From Tanypteryx hageni (Eukaryota; Arthropoda; Insecta; Odonata; Petaluridae), in the NCBI GenBank assembly GCA_028673005.1, contig CM054116.1:67287211-67351210 (forward strand): DNA of 64,000 bases, read 5' to 3'. The position numbers were made by a program, and so were the translations under genes. A model generated the notes under the pieces. That model searched no databases and was not told the origin of the DNA. It was given only the letters and a program-made list of their open reading frames with translations. Each line of letters opens with the position of its first letter. Position 1 is the stretch's first letter. Below are positions 22,700 to 34,756 of this stretch, piece by piece.

Positions 22700-22799
22700 A
22701 AACTTTTAAACTTTACAGCGGCTAAGAAATCAGGACGGTCAAAAGTGTTGACCGTCGTGATTTCTTTGCCGCTGTAGAGTTTAAAAGTTTTGTCTTCAT
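22700..22799. repeat. Hairpin near the outer end of the right arm
   Basis: This is a near-palindrome of about 100 bases: AACTTTTAAACTTTACAGCG pairs with CGCTGTAGAGTTTAAAAGTT across a centre GTCAAAAGTGTTGAC. It is longer and better paired than the left-arm copy. Confidence 0.85.
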
Positions 22800-22906
22800 A
22801 TCATCATCATCATGATCCGGAACGTTGAGATTTACCTTAACATCTTCAGATTGATGGTTACACTTACGAAATAATTTGCTTGACAAAGAAAATCACATTA
22901 CGACGG

Positions 22907-24481
22907 GATGTTTTTGATGGGGAATATCCTAATTTTCCTATTATGATACTCACCCATGTTTTTACGAATGAACTGTGAAAATTGTCTTATCACCAAACAT
23001 TATACGCACCTAACTTTTTATATAAAGATCAGTGTAATTTTTCACCAGTTATTAGCAATATCGATACAGTACTCGCTTTTCCGCCAAATAATGTACGTGC
23101 GAGAGAGTTGATGAGGATATCACGTTACGTTCTGACTCACTTACTAAAGATCGACACAACGTATTAAAACGTCTCAACGACGCATTTTTTATAAATCTGG
23201 TCGTTTGGAATAACATTTTTCGCTATGCCACGAGTGAAAGACTTTACGAGAATATTAACTACGTCTCTTTGATGAAATTTTCATCTATTTCTGTCTCTAC
23301 GTTCATACTAGCAGGTCAAGGTATGTAATGTTGTTATTTGTTGCTCGCAACTATCAGAATGCAATGAAAAGTCAGTTTATTTAGAAAGTCCACTTCCGAA
23401 AATATAATTATTTCCTTACTAGAAAAAGTTATATGCGTTTGTTACCATGTATAATACACACCCTAAGTGTTTGTCAATATTTTGAGGAAAAGAATTGGTA
23501 TTATAATAAAACAATTACGGTATTCGAACCTATGCACGTACTCAAACGGTTACTCATAAGGAATTTTAAACGGATTAGTGTGATTTTACAAAATTTACGT
23601 CCTTGCCGGAACAAGAAGTTAATGATCCATTCAAAGTAAATGATGATAGTAATAGTAATTAATATTTAGCAGTAACGATTAAGTAGAGAAGCAATATCAA
23701 ATACAATAATATGCTGGGTGGTTTTTGTTAAGGTATTTTTTAAACAGACGGCTTAGGTTCCATATTAACATTAACAACAATTATATTTCCGTAAATATGT
23801 TACCGGATTGATAATTGGTACAAAGCGCCTAACCTATTCATTATTTTCTTAAAAAAAATGGATTGAGGCGGCAACACAATAAGCTTGCATAATCAAAACT
23901 TGCGAATGAATGACACGAAATGTTTGAGGGAGAAATTTCGATTGGGCTATGAATACTCTGATCGAAGTTTATTACTCTAATCGTTTTTGTGGATGTTGGA
24001 TCTTATTTCTCTTCTCATTCAGTCTTTACTCATTAGATAACCGTATAGGTCCTATACGATTATCTATACGATACTATACTATAGGATGATTAAACGATGT
24101 TTACCATGCTATTCATGCTCAACAATCCCCTTAATTTGATAACCAATATCTTCATTTAAGAATGCTAACCGATTACTCTTTTACGTGGGAACTGATTTAA
24201 GAATATTTATATCGTTGCCATCCCTTAGTATTCAGTAACTATCATTTCAGAGTAAATAACTCGCATTTCAAAAGGATATAAATATAATAAAACTCAAACG
24301 AAGTAGATAAGCTAGGTTTTCACGAACTTATATACATGTATATAACGCTTGTGACAACCTTAACTTCAATTTCAACATAAATAAAATTAACACCTAATAC
24401 AGTTTTCATTGTATGAATACCCATGTGATATTTTCTTTATAGAATCATTATGCATGGTTCTATTACTGATAATAATGCAAG
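22907..24481. other. No gene recognised
   Basis: Only short frames are present (for example 22982-23167 and 23433-23639), without recognisable motifs or repeat ends. Confidence 0.55.
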
Positions 24482-24660
24482 CAGGGTCGACCCTAGGCAA
24501 TTGCGGGATTCGGGACCAATCGGCATGTGCGGCATCCTGTTAACATTACAGCCAAATTTAACTTAGGCTTTCCTTGCGGTAAAATATTGAAGCGCTGGGT
24601 ACCCAAAAGTCCGGGGCCCGTGGCTGTCGTCCCGATTTGCCTACCCTAGGGACGGCCCTG
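24482..24660. mobile_element. hAT-type MITE, 179 bases
   Basis: The left end CAGGGTCGACCCTAGG and the reverse complement of the right end, CAGGGCCGTCCCTAGG, are near-identical. The flanks AATGCAAG (24474-24481) and AATGAAAG (24661-24668) differ by one base and fit an 8-base target duplication. There is no coding sequence. Confidence 0.85.
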
Positions 24661-24783
24661 AATGAAAGCAGTATACCCACAAATACAAAAGGGAATAATT
24701 TAATCTAAATGAAGATGTGCTCGTATTCTTACAAGTGTCATTTATATATTTTTCAGGGTGTTCACTGAGAAACAGAGAGGAGA

Positions 24784-25012
24784 GTGGTTAGTGTTGCGAG
24801 TGCATGGACTTGCGAGTGCCTGGTGTTGCCAGTGGCTAGTGTTGCAAGTGCCTAGTGTTACAATTGGCTAGTGTTGCGATTGGTTAGTGTTGCGATTGGC
24901 TAGTGTTGCTATTGGCTAGTGATGCGAGTGGCTAGTGTTGCAAGTGGCTAGTGTTGCGAGTGACTAGTGTTGCGAGTGCCTAGTGTTGCGAGTGCCTAGT
25001 GTTGCGAGTGCA
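24784..25012 (+). repeat. 16-base minisatellite
   Basis: There are about 14 tandem copies of a unit close to GGCTAGTGTTGCGAGT. Variation falls mainly at two positions (GGCTAG/GCCTAG and GCGAG/GCGAT/GCAAG). The last copies are the most uniform. Confidence 0.92.
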
Positions 25013-26873
25013 TCGGAACTACAAACTGAGGGGAATAGGAATTAGGGGTGTGAATGTTTGCATGTATTTTGGGAGAGATTCTGATGGGAGTGTTTGGATG
25101 CGTGCGCACGCGAGTGTTTGGGTGAAGGTTGTCTGAATGGTTGTCGAGTAGTGTGTGTGCATAGGTAGAAGTATGTATGTTTTTGTATGAATGACTGATT
25201 TTTTCATTGTTTGCCTCATTTTGATTGATTTCGATAAAGTATATAGATTCCACCACTTCAGGTGAGTGAGCGTTTGCATGGTGTAGGGCTGGCGTTACCC
25301 AGCGAGCCTCCCATGTCAAATAATTAGCAACGAAGGCATAAGTATTACCTCCGTTGGTGCTTTATAAATATGCTTATATTTTAGGATTTTTAAATTGTTC
25401 CATTCGTACGATAAGGTCTTCTAAAATTTTCAGATGCAGGCCAAGTTCCAGTTTTAGAGTTATTAAATTATGACGGATTCTTTGACTTCATTTATTCATT
25501 CACAACTTCTTATGTTTAAATATCATTTATATATGCTCACTTATATTAAATACTGATATTTCTCCTTTGAGCAAATGTAGTACGAATAGTGTAATGTTTT
25601 TAATATCAATGTTTAGTACTCGAAACTAATGTAATGCGTTAATAAATATTTGGGATAATAAAATATTTCTATCAGCAGCAGTATAATTATCAAATAGCAT
25701 AATTTTCGATCCAAAATCGAATGAAGTAGCATTAATATCTCAATAATGGAATTGGAAATTTTTGCATCATGTTATTATAGCAGCAAGTCATATTTATTCA
25801 GAGGATTTCATGACAATAATTTTGGCTCCATAAATTTTCTTCCTCTTATTGAAAATTATTTTCAATATATATATCACAAAAATTTGTTTTCAGTTTCATA
25901 TTATACCATGAGGCATTTTTAAAAGTGGAAGTTACTAAAAGTTGAATTTGTTTATATTTACCTCTTGTCAATTTTTCAATCCTAAGCATCACTGTCTTTT
26001 ACAAACAATATATTTTCTGTCAAAATACAAGAAATGTGAGATCTTGGTACTATTTTTGTCACTTATGAAGTCATTCTCTAATCAGAAACACTTTGAGTTG
26101 AGCACCAATGAATGTAAGCCAATGGAGAGACCAACGAGTAGATAACAACTGGTGAAAGACGTGATCATGTAAATCCAAGCAGGATTCATCACTATGACCT
26201 GAATAAACTATTGGTGAAATGTTGTTGGCTATTTCAATGAATCCCTCACAATATCCTGACAATGCAGCATAACATAAAAGAATCGTTTTACTATGATGCT
26301 ACTGGGTTCTTCTGTAATTATCCTGAAATTTTCATTCCATCATTATACAAACACTTATGCCTTGCAAAATTTTTGGGGCATTAGTTAAACCCATTTGAGA
26401 TTTAACAGAAGTAATTATTATTTTTAAATAAACGTAAATTTAGAATTGAATCTAAATTATAAAGTTAAGCAAAGTAATTTGTTGAATTCAATATTCTGAT
26501 TTAATTTATTCTATGATTTCTATTCAAAAGAATTAGAAACTATTTCCTAGAAAATACGTGCGAGACTATAAGAAGAAATTCTGTTCTGAATCCCATGTTT
26601 CAAATCCCAAATAAATGCTCCAATTTAAATCAATAATTAACAGTCGTCAGTTGATTTCATTATTATAAATATAAAGGTTTGAAATGTGTAGTACTTTAGA
26701 TAGAATTGATAAAATAAAACTTACTAGCATAAGGCCAAAGTTGGAATAAGAAGATATAATGTAGAGAATTAAGAGTTGTTATGAATGAGCACATATGGCA
26801 CAACATAAATGTCTACTTTTAAGAAAAAGAAAATTTGAACCTGGGTCTTCGATTTACCAGGTAGGTGATCTAC
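25013..26873. other. No gene recognised; weak tRNA-like B box on the minus strand
   Basis: This is AT-rich sequence. At about 26825-26860 the minus strand reads ACCCAGGTTCAAATTTT, similar to a tRNA T-arm, but no complete tRNA fold or A box is visible. It may be a scrap of a tRNA-derived SINE. Confidence 0.4.
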
Positions 26874-26881
26874 ATATACAT

Positions 26882-29800
26882 CAGTGGCGTCGCGTGCCCA
26901 TTTAGGTTGGGTGTGCTTTTATTGGGGAGGGGGTTATGCAACCCGCGCTACAAAATTCACGTGTTAATTTGAGCGTACGATTGCATTTTTATCGACGTGT
27001 GAAAGTTTTAAGAAAGCATAGCGCAGCAGCGCTCTTCTTAATTGGTCTAATGCAATTAATCGTAGAATAATTTTGAATACTTTAATTCAGTAACTGATAT
27101 AATTATGCATCTCGCGCGCCGTTTATGTGAAAAGGGTTAACGCTTCGTTGTGAGAAGATTAGGATATCATTGGCAAATACTAGAGTGAAGCACGAATTAT
27201 CTGTATTTTTCTACGATTTTTAAATATGTACAACTATATAATACGCACAGAAATCTGAAAAAGTAATCACTTGGGAAAATATTATTTTCCCGATTGAATC
27301 AAAGAAAGGCTTAAAAAACTCATTTCACTTACTTATTTATACACCAGCTCCAATCTCCTGTTTTGCCTTAGGAATTGTGTTAGCACATCATCATAAAATG
27401 AAGGTCTTTTCTTCAGTTCCACCAGCAATGTCTTTTCAATGGCGAGTGAACTTAGGCCGCATAACCTTTCCTGAGTTTGTGTTCCTCTATAACACGTATG
27501 TATTCTCTTCATAGCCGAAAAAGAACGCTCGACTGTAGCAGTAGAACTTGGAATCGTCATGATAAGTTCCGCTAATTTATAAATTTCCTTGAATGCAACC
27601 TGAAGCTGATTTTCTTGCATGAATTTTAATAGGTGATGCACTGGTTTCCTCGCAAATTCATCAGAAGAAAAGAGCACTTTTAGTTAATTTTTTAGGCGAA
27701 CGTAGTCAAAAACTGGTCCGTAGAAATCCTTTAATTTTTCTAGAATACCATCAGGAAAAGTTTTCGCATACTGATCATATCTTTCGCTACAAAGGAGTTG
27801 AAAAAACTCAAGTTTCGAAAGTGAAGAGTATCTTTCTTCCATCTCCAGGCACATGCAGTCGACTATTCTCTGGTATAATCGAAGGCACGCGCTCTTCTCC
27901 TCATCTATAGATCCTTTTCGTCTTTTAGGCTTCGACTCCTCAACCGTATGCTTTTCCTTTGCAGAAACCCAAATATCATCAAATCCATGTTCCTTGTCAT
28001 TCCTAAGCTGTTTCATAGTATCATGCACCTTTTTACAACAGTACAATATGTCATAGGATGATGTTTGCAATATATTATTCAAAACATCAGTATAGCCAAA
28101 CAGAACAGAAAAAATTTCTAACAGAAAAATTGTTTGAAAATCTTGCAAGAAATACAAAAAACCACAAGCTTTGATTACAGCATCCACGTCCCATTCCCCA
28201 GAATTCTCCACAATGTGTTCAAAAAATTCAATAAGTTGACTTCTGTGGCGTTTTACTGTGTTTGATAAACGGGAAGTAAAGTTCCATCTGGTTGGTGCGA
28301 TGGAGGGTAATTTTTTAGCAACAAAATCTTGCAAAGCATTTACTCTTTTCGATGATTTAGAAAAATATGCTGCCAATCCACTGATAGTTTGGAAAAACAA
28401 TCTACATTCCTTGATATTCGAGAGGCTTTGCTTCAGAACTAAGTTCAAAACGTGAGCGTAGCAATGCGTAAATATTGCTAAAGGATAGGCCTCGATAACT
28501 TTACTCTGCAACCCATTAATATGTCCACTTATTACACAGGCACCATCATAAGTTTGGCCGACCAACTTGTCCTTAATATTAAATTCCTCAACTCTGTTTA
28601 CAACATGTTTAAAAAGACCACTAGACGTTCTATCATCACTTACGTCTGTAAATCCGATAAACATTTCGTGTGTTTGCCCATTATGGACAAAACGAAAAAC
28701 AGTTGATAGCTGCGATTTCGACATGACATCAGAAGTTTCATCCAGAAGAATGGCCACAAATGTAGCGGAAGAAATTTCTTTCTTTATAGCATCTTTAACC
28801 ACATCAGATATAGCATTAATGATATCATTTTGTACTGTGGGAGAAGTTCCTCGAAATATAGACGATGCCTTTAAATGACTGTCTAAAAGAGGATCATACT
28901 CACGGAGCACATTTAAAAATTCTATATAATTCCCTCGGTTGGCTGAATCTTCAGACTCATCATGACCTCTCAAAGGAAGCTCTTGCTTAGCCAAATAACA
29001 TACAGCATCAATTAATCTTTTTAAAATGTCTCTATTATTCTTTACTTGTTCATTATGACGACTAATTTCAACTTTTCTTTGGCTGTCAATGAGAGTGTCA
29101 ATTCTTTGTTTTCCAAACATCTTAAGATTTAAAAATGACTGAACATGTGGTTGGGAGCGCTCATGTTTTTGCACTGCTGCAGCTAAATGATTAAGATCGG
29201 AATACCCGTGCTTATTCCAAACACTTTTCTCTTTGGAGAATAATAAACAAGGCCAACAAAAAAGTCTTGACCGCACTTCACATCCAGTTAACCATTCTAC
29301 TGGACCGTATTGTGAAACAGAGAAATGTCTCATGTACTCAGTTTTTGCATCTTTGTGCTTGCACAGTAAATTTGGAAGAGGAGGACGAGGCTTACCTTCT
29401 TCGACTATGTTCATACAATCCGCAAAAGCTCTGGCAGAAAACGGGGCATTCAGTACATCGTCAACACTGTTTACCATTGTAAATATGGGCAAAAAGTTAT
29501 AAATTATATCTAAAAAATTATAAATATATGTTAAAAACTTGTCTAAATCGGTGTCATAAACACGTCGGTTCACACCTTACCCCACGCACGCAAAACAGAC
29601 GAAACTCAGAAAACAAAAACAGCATCTCATGACAAGTAACAACGTTGAATTGGATTGCTTCACACAATAGCCAATCACAACCGCTATCTACTTCTGGGTG
29701 CTGTTGTCTCAGCGCACACCCTGCCACGCCTTCTGGACGGTTTAAAACCACAAGGAGGCTAAGAATTTGACCCGCTGCGCCATCTGTACGTATGTTTAAA

Positions 29801-30051
29801 GGGCTCAAAGCTGCTCGTATTACTTACCGCACACCCGGGCTATTAACGTGAATGTGATACAATGTTTACGCGCCGAAACTTCTCCTCTTCATGAAACATT
29901 GTATATTGGATTTGATTTTAGGAATCACGCGAAGCCAGAAAACGATTAGGGGAGTCTTTAACGGGAATAAATGCAAAAATATAATATCTGTGACACTGCG
30001 AATCCGTGGGTGTGCACCGCACACCTAGCACACCCTGAATATACGCCCCTG
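26882..30051 (-). mobile_element. Full-length hAT transposon
   Basis: The element is 3170 bases long and bounded by CAGTGGCGTCGCGTGCC at left and, in reverse complement, CAGGGGCGTATATTCAG at right. A perfect 8-base target duplication, ATATACAT, lies at 26874-26881 and 30052-30059. TIRs starting CAGxGGCG and an 8-base duplication are standard for hAT. It encodes one ZMYM1-like transposase on the minus strand. The perfect duplication and nearly open gene suggest a fairly recent insertion. Confidence 0.93.
27333..29573 (-). pseudogene. hAT transposase (ZMYM1-like) with one in-frame stop
   Basis: The frame runs from ATG 29573, although a later Met such as MVNSVDDV may be the true start. Residues 90-150 form a TTF-type zinc-binding domain (FCWPCLLFSKE, then HGYSDLNHL, then HERSQPH). 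The RNase-H-like core shows ILLDETSDVMSK (first Asp), VGQTYDGACVISG (second Asp) and THCYAHVLNLVL (the C/DxxH element). A TAA at 27684-27686 ends the frame at residue 629. The same frame then continues to 27333 with the hAT dimerization domain, including TATVERSFSAMKRI, which carries the catalytic Glu. The stop therefore removes one catalytic residue. Apart from it the gene is open, about 747 codons including the stop, a normal size for this family. Confidence 0.9.
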
Positions 30052-30059
30052 ATATACAT

Positions 30060-30800
30060 CTACAGTTTACCCTGCAAGCCACCGCAAGGGTGTGTGGCAG
30101 GGGGTGTATTAACACCAAAGGGGAAAACTCCAAAATTAGGCCTTGGTTTACGTCCCTACGCGAGGTTACTTTTGATCGCAAGTTTTATTCTGCTCAGCTA
30201 TCGTTCTAGGGAAAAATGAGCCTTTGTATCTCTCTGTCCTACAAGCTATCTCTCTTATTTTACGAGGATGGTCCATTCTACCGATATAGGTGGGAGTTCT
30301 TATTATTTCTTCGACGTCGCTGGAGAAAATACTCGTTCTAAATCTTTCAAGAAGTTTTAACCTAGCACGTGATCGGCGCTCAGCTAGTTATTCCCATCCT
30401 AAGTCCTGTATCAAGCCTGTAACGCTTTTATTTCTATCATAACAATTTTTGACGAATCTAGCAGCTTTTCGCTGCACTTTCTCTAACTCGGCGAATCATC
30501 CTTTCTCGTACGGATCCCATATGCTCGACGCATACTCTAGCAGCGGTCTAACTAAAGAAAAGTAACATGTCTCTTTGACTTTTTCTTCGCTTTTACCTAC
30601 TATCCGTTTGATGAATCCTATTTCTGCCTAGCTTTCCCGGATATATTTCGTATGTGTGTGTCCCACGAGAGGTTACTTGTTAAAATGACACCTAAGTATT
30701 TGACGGATTCGGCTAATTTTAGATGTACGCCTTCTATACTGTAATTCATCGCCTCAATTTCTTTGTTTCTCCAGAATCTCATGACCAACCATTAACCAAA
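30060..30800 (-). mobile_element. CR1/jockey-like LINE 3' fragment
   Basis: The minus-strand reading contains YFSLVRPLLEYASSIWDPY (RT thumb motif), VQRKAARFVKNCYDRNKSV, LGWE, AERRSRARLKLLERF, and TERYKGSFFPRTIAEQN. This is the usual C-terminal sequence of these LINEs. A 3' end of the form GGTGGCTTGCAGGGTAAACTGTAGATGTA follows, and the hAT element is inserted in this tail. Stops and indels make it non-functional. Confidence 0.82.
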
Positions 30801-30829
30801 TAGGCTACAGAGCTAGTGTTATTCTTTGA

Positions 30830-33800
30830 GTCTCAGTATTTTTCTCCTCCTCGAAGTTGCCAAAATCAGAATAATTATATACATAATATCCTTATTCTGT
30901 CCGTCCGCCGGAACGCTCTATAGAAATCCCCATAACAGAATACTTAAAAATACCCTTTTTAACTTGCAGGCTTTTATCTTTTGCAAAATTAAATAAGAAG
31001 TAATTGACCTAATATCTTTAGACGGGGCCATTAAAATAAATATATTCTTATTCTTATCTTCGAATTTTGCCTTCGGTTAGAAATCACTCAAGTTATACGT
31101 TGAAATCTCATTTATTGGAAAATTTTAAGCTCTTTAATGATATGCTGTCTTGCCGACCGTGTCATTATTAAACCTCGAGATTTTATTGTCGTCCTTATAG
31201 TATATGCGTAAGGAAAGTGCTTTAGTACGAGAGAGTGAATGCGCCCAAATTATTTATAATTAAAATCGTGTTTTTCATTAATTTCTTTTTAATTAACTTC
31301 CTATTGAAATTTTTGGTAATTAACTATTTTTATAGTTATTTTCATAGATCTTATAATTAACCGGAGTAATAAATTCGCATCGCATATATGAATCACGCAA
31401 AAAGCCATTCCTTAACATGCAGACCTTTTTCGTTTACATTTAAATTTTTTTCAAGGATGAGGTATTTAGCTTACATTAGTTATACGAAGAGAAGAATTTA
31501 AATCACATATGTAAATCTCCAAAAATTATATTTTAATACGATTTTTTCACGTTTTCACGCATTTTATTTATATTGGGCCACTCTTGTCACAATTGTTGAA
31601 TTCTATTCTTGACCTCATAATAAATGCAGCAATTTAGTGCTTTAACACTATATACACTTTTATACATGGGTATAACTTATTTACTGAATCTATTAAGTAA
31701 TTAGAAGGAGGAAGGAAAAGAGAATGGGAATGAGAAGAAACTGAGAAAGAGGACTTAGCATTTGTATAGGATTAAAAGGAGCTGCAGCACAAAAATAACA
31801 ATAATAAATTATAATTGATTATAAAAATTTTATACCATCGAATCATGCTCCATTGCCAAATGGTGGGAATTAACAAAACTAAATATAGGCCACGTAATTT
31901 TCAATAGATTTAAAAAACTGATAATACAGCAAATATTTCGAACAGAATTTCAAATACGATTGAAAAAATAAATAAGTAAGTTCCCATATATACTCTTATC
32001 CGGCCAGCCGAGGCGCTCGCGACTTGTAATAAGCACTCACATTTACGGCCCGCCACGCAAAATGGTTGTACCCCCCCCCCCTACAAATCTCACGAGATTT
32101 TGTAGAAAGGTTTATTACACTGCAGCCTACAAAAAGGAAGTAAAATAATTCCCTCTCGCACACTGTATTTTCTGTGCCTCCGTACACGTCGACGGTACAA
32201 TGTGTAGATGACTGCATCGCAAGGTCCCCGTTATATCTGCGATACATTTCGTAAACTATTACCCACGCGTCCAATCGCCGCTTCCATATGCATGGTCTCT
32301 TGGCTACGTTACTGTCCATAGAGGGAGATTTTGTCGAGTCAGTAACTGATCCCTATAACTTACAGTTAGAGACCTGGTTGACATGAGATCCTCTCTTAAA
32401 GATGACATGTTAATCGTATTTGTCTATCGTGTATTTTTCTCAGGGATAGGATTATCAATACTATTATTTGTTAATGAGAGGATATTATGTCTCAAGATAT
32501 CTGTTAACCATGCTTTGGGTGTATATTTGCAAGTGAAATTACTTTTAATGTAATAGATATTCGTTTAATGGCGTAGATAACAAGGTGCGCATCTTAACCA
32601 CATACGTCTATCATAGATTATTAAATCACTAGCTTTACACGCGCAGAGCATTTGCACGCTTATACTTTATTGCTCAGTATCATAAATTTCTTTATACACA
32701 TAATTTTCGATCTCTTGATTTGCTGATACAATAGTTAGAGAGCCAAATGATCTCGCCATACCTCTCTCCCTCCCTTCCTCTCTTCTTTCCTCCCTCACTC
32801 TCTCCCTCCCTCCCTTTCTCACTCTCTTCTTCTCTCCCTCCCTCTTTACCTCTCTCCTCCCTCCCTTCTTAGTTCTTCGATTTGCTTCTTCAACAAATTG
32901 GTTGGCTCGTTCCGCTCTTCTTCTCGCGTAACGAGTTGATCTTGAAGCCATTACTTTTATTCTGAGCAAACGATTTAAATATTAATTAAATTAATTAATA
33001 TATAGTTGCATATAAACATTATCTAAATGGTTTTAACTTTATATTGTAATTCAGTGCGATATATAGAATCTGTTTATCACGTTGCTAGAGAAATTGAGTA
33101 AATAAACATTAGACATTGTTTATTTGGTTGCGATATTAATACGGAAAAGTAATATCATGTATTACTTCTAAAGTGGTAAATATTTTGTTTTTATTTAAAT
33201 TGACGTATTTCTACTTGGTTGTTATATATCTATATCGAATGATATGCATTTAAAAGTAAATATTTACTGTTATTAATAATTTAATACGTAATATTTGGCT
33301 AAATGTGATGCATTGTGATGTACCTAGGCCGAAATGGTAAGCATAGTGTGGTCATTGAGGTTATTTAAATTGATGTAGTTGCTGATCATTTGTTTTGTTG
33401 AAGAAAAGTAATGATAGCGTTCTATGCCGCTTATTCATTATGTACCTTACACTGGTAAGAAAAATTCTGTATCTCTTGAAATGCTAAATGATATAATTTA
33501 TTTGTGTTACACATTCGCATTGAACAAAAATGACTCTGACAAACCAAGAGGGATTCTTGTTAGTAAGTAGATGAAAACGTTTAATCATATAAATTCCGTA
33601 ATTTATCGGGCTTAAAGCTCGTAATGATATATAATCTACCATATAAGATTGTACGCAAATTAATTTTAAAAAGTAATCTCTACTTAATAATAATAATCTT
33701 TAATATAGATTTTACAATACAATACTAACATTATGATACAAGGATCTGATATGTTTCAGTGAGAGCTGTTTCATCTGTTGATTAGCAATACAATGTTGTT

Positions 33801-34446
33801 GTGTACCACTTATTGCTTTAGCGTTATTCACTCTATATAGTCAATTTTAGGATAGAATCAAATATTTACCTTTGAGTTGATTGTCGGGATCCTGTCTTCC
33901 GTTTGCTATCCTCCATTGTCGGTGGATCTGTTGAACAGAGTTCTTATGCTGTATATCCGAAATTCGTATCACTGTAATAAAAATATCCCAAGTAACTAAA
34001 TTTCTAAAAAAACTTTGCATTTGCATTGACAATGCGTCTAGGAATGCTTGCTGACCGACTGAAAATAAACTTCGTGTTTGTAACATACGTATTACGCACA
34101 CCGACTTTCAGAACAATACGTACCTGCCGAGAAATTCCAGCGATGACTAGCCTGGCGACCAGGCGGTCGCTTTGGAGGGGGTAGGAGACCCTTTTAGGAT
34201 TAAAATCTTGAAAACTGAAATGAAAAATTTCCGTTCAAATGCCCCGAGGTCACGAAAAATTTCAGGTCTGTTGTTTTTAGTAAGATAGGCTGCTAATAGA
34301 AAAGTTGACGCGTATCATTCCGAAAAATTTCCCTGTAAGCTAACCGGAGAGTGCTCAGTTTTAAGAATTAATATAACGTATAAAGAAATTCATTTTGGTA
34401 CAAATTTTTATTGAACAATGTTTCATCCATCAGAAATAACTGTTGA
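30830..34446. other. No gene recognised
   Basis: This is AT-rich sequence. A 107-codon frame on the minus strand (31996-32319) lies in a less AT-rich patch, but it matches nothing I know and spans a C13 run (32070-32082). I leave it uncalled. Confidence 0.5.
32761..32870. repeat. Polypyrimidine low-complexity tract
   Basis: About 110 bases are almost purely C and T (CTCCCTCC/TCTTCT mixtures). The Arg/Glu-rich frame opposite it is a by-product of this composition. Confidence 0.9.
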
Positions 34447-34756
34447 CAGAGCCGGCCAAAAACTACATCTATTAGGGTCCCCTGATATATGTGATATATT
34501 AATAATAAAAAAACATTTTTAAACTGTAAGTATGCAAAAAATATTTCACTAAACAGTACATAATTCTGCGATTTATGGAGTACCCAGTTTTAAAATTATA
34601 ACTTCTTTGGAGTTTTAAAAATTGGAAATCAGTTGGCAAGTGATTTTTGTAAATATTTATACAGAATTTACACTCAATACTTGAATAATTGAGATCTCCA
34701 AACTTTGGGAGCTCGGATGCGTCACATCTGCCACACCCTCCCCTTTGCCGGCTCCG
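34447..34756. mobile_element. Probable hAT-type MITE
   Basis: The left end CAGAGCCGGCCAAA and the reverse complement of the right end, CGGAGCCGGCAAAG, form TIRs of about 13 bases. The flanks ACTGTTGA (34439-34446) and ATTATTGA (34757-34764) agree at 6 of 8 positions, so the target duplication is aged or fortuitous. Confidence 0.6.

Larger units (their letters stand above)
21104..22906 (-). repeat. Right arm of a large inverted repeat
   Basis: This is the reverse complement of 16401-18078, with small indels. On the plus strand it has splice-like borders: CTCGT/GTAAGT near 21890, a TTATTTTCCAG near 21957, TTTTTTCAG near 22116 and AAG/GTAAGATC near 22609. On the minus strand the block 21920-22090 keeps an open frame containing FSNYHPTEGDRRTKL, then VRANLSW, in both arms. 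I cannot decide which strand, if either, is coding. Confidence 0.9.

Noticed and set aside
16401..22906. Polinton/Maverick identity for the long inverted repeat
   Set aside because: The arms are long enough, but the total length is too short and no DNA polymerase B, integrase or capsid-like sequence can be read in the spacer.
31996..32319. 107-codon minus-strand frame in a less AT-rich patch
   Set aside because: It spans a homopolymer C run and has no recognisable domain; not enough evidence to call a gene.
32667..32969. 100-codon Arg/Glu-rich frame
   Set aside because: It is produced by a polypyrimidine low-complexity tract, with no independent coding signal.
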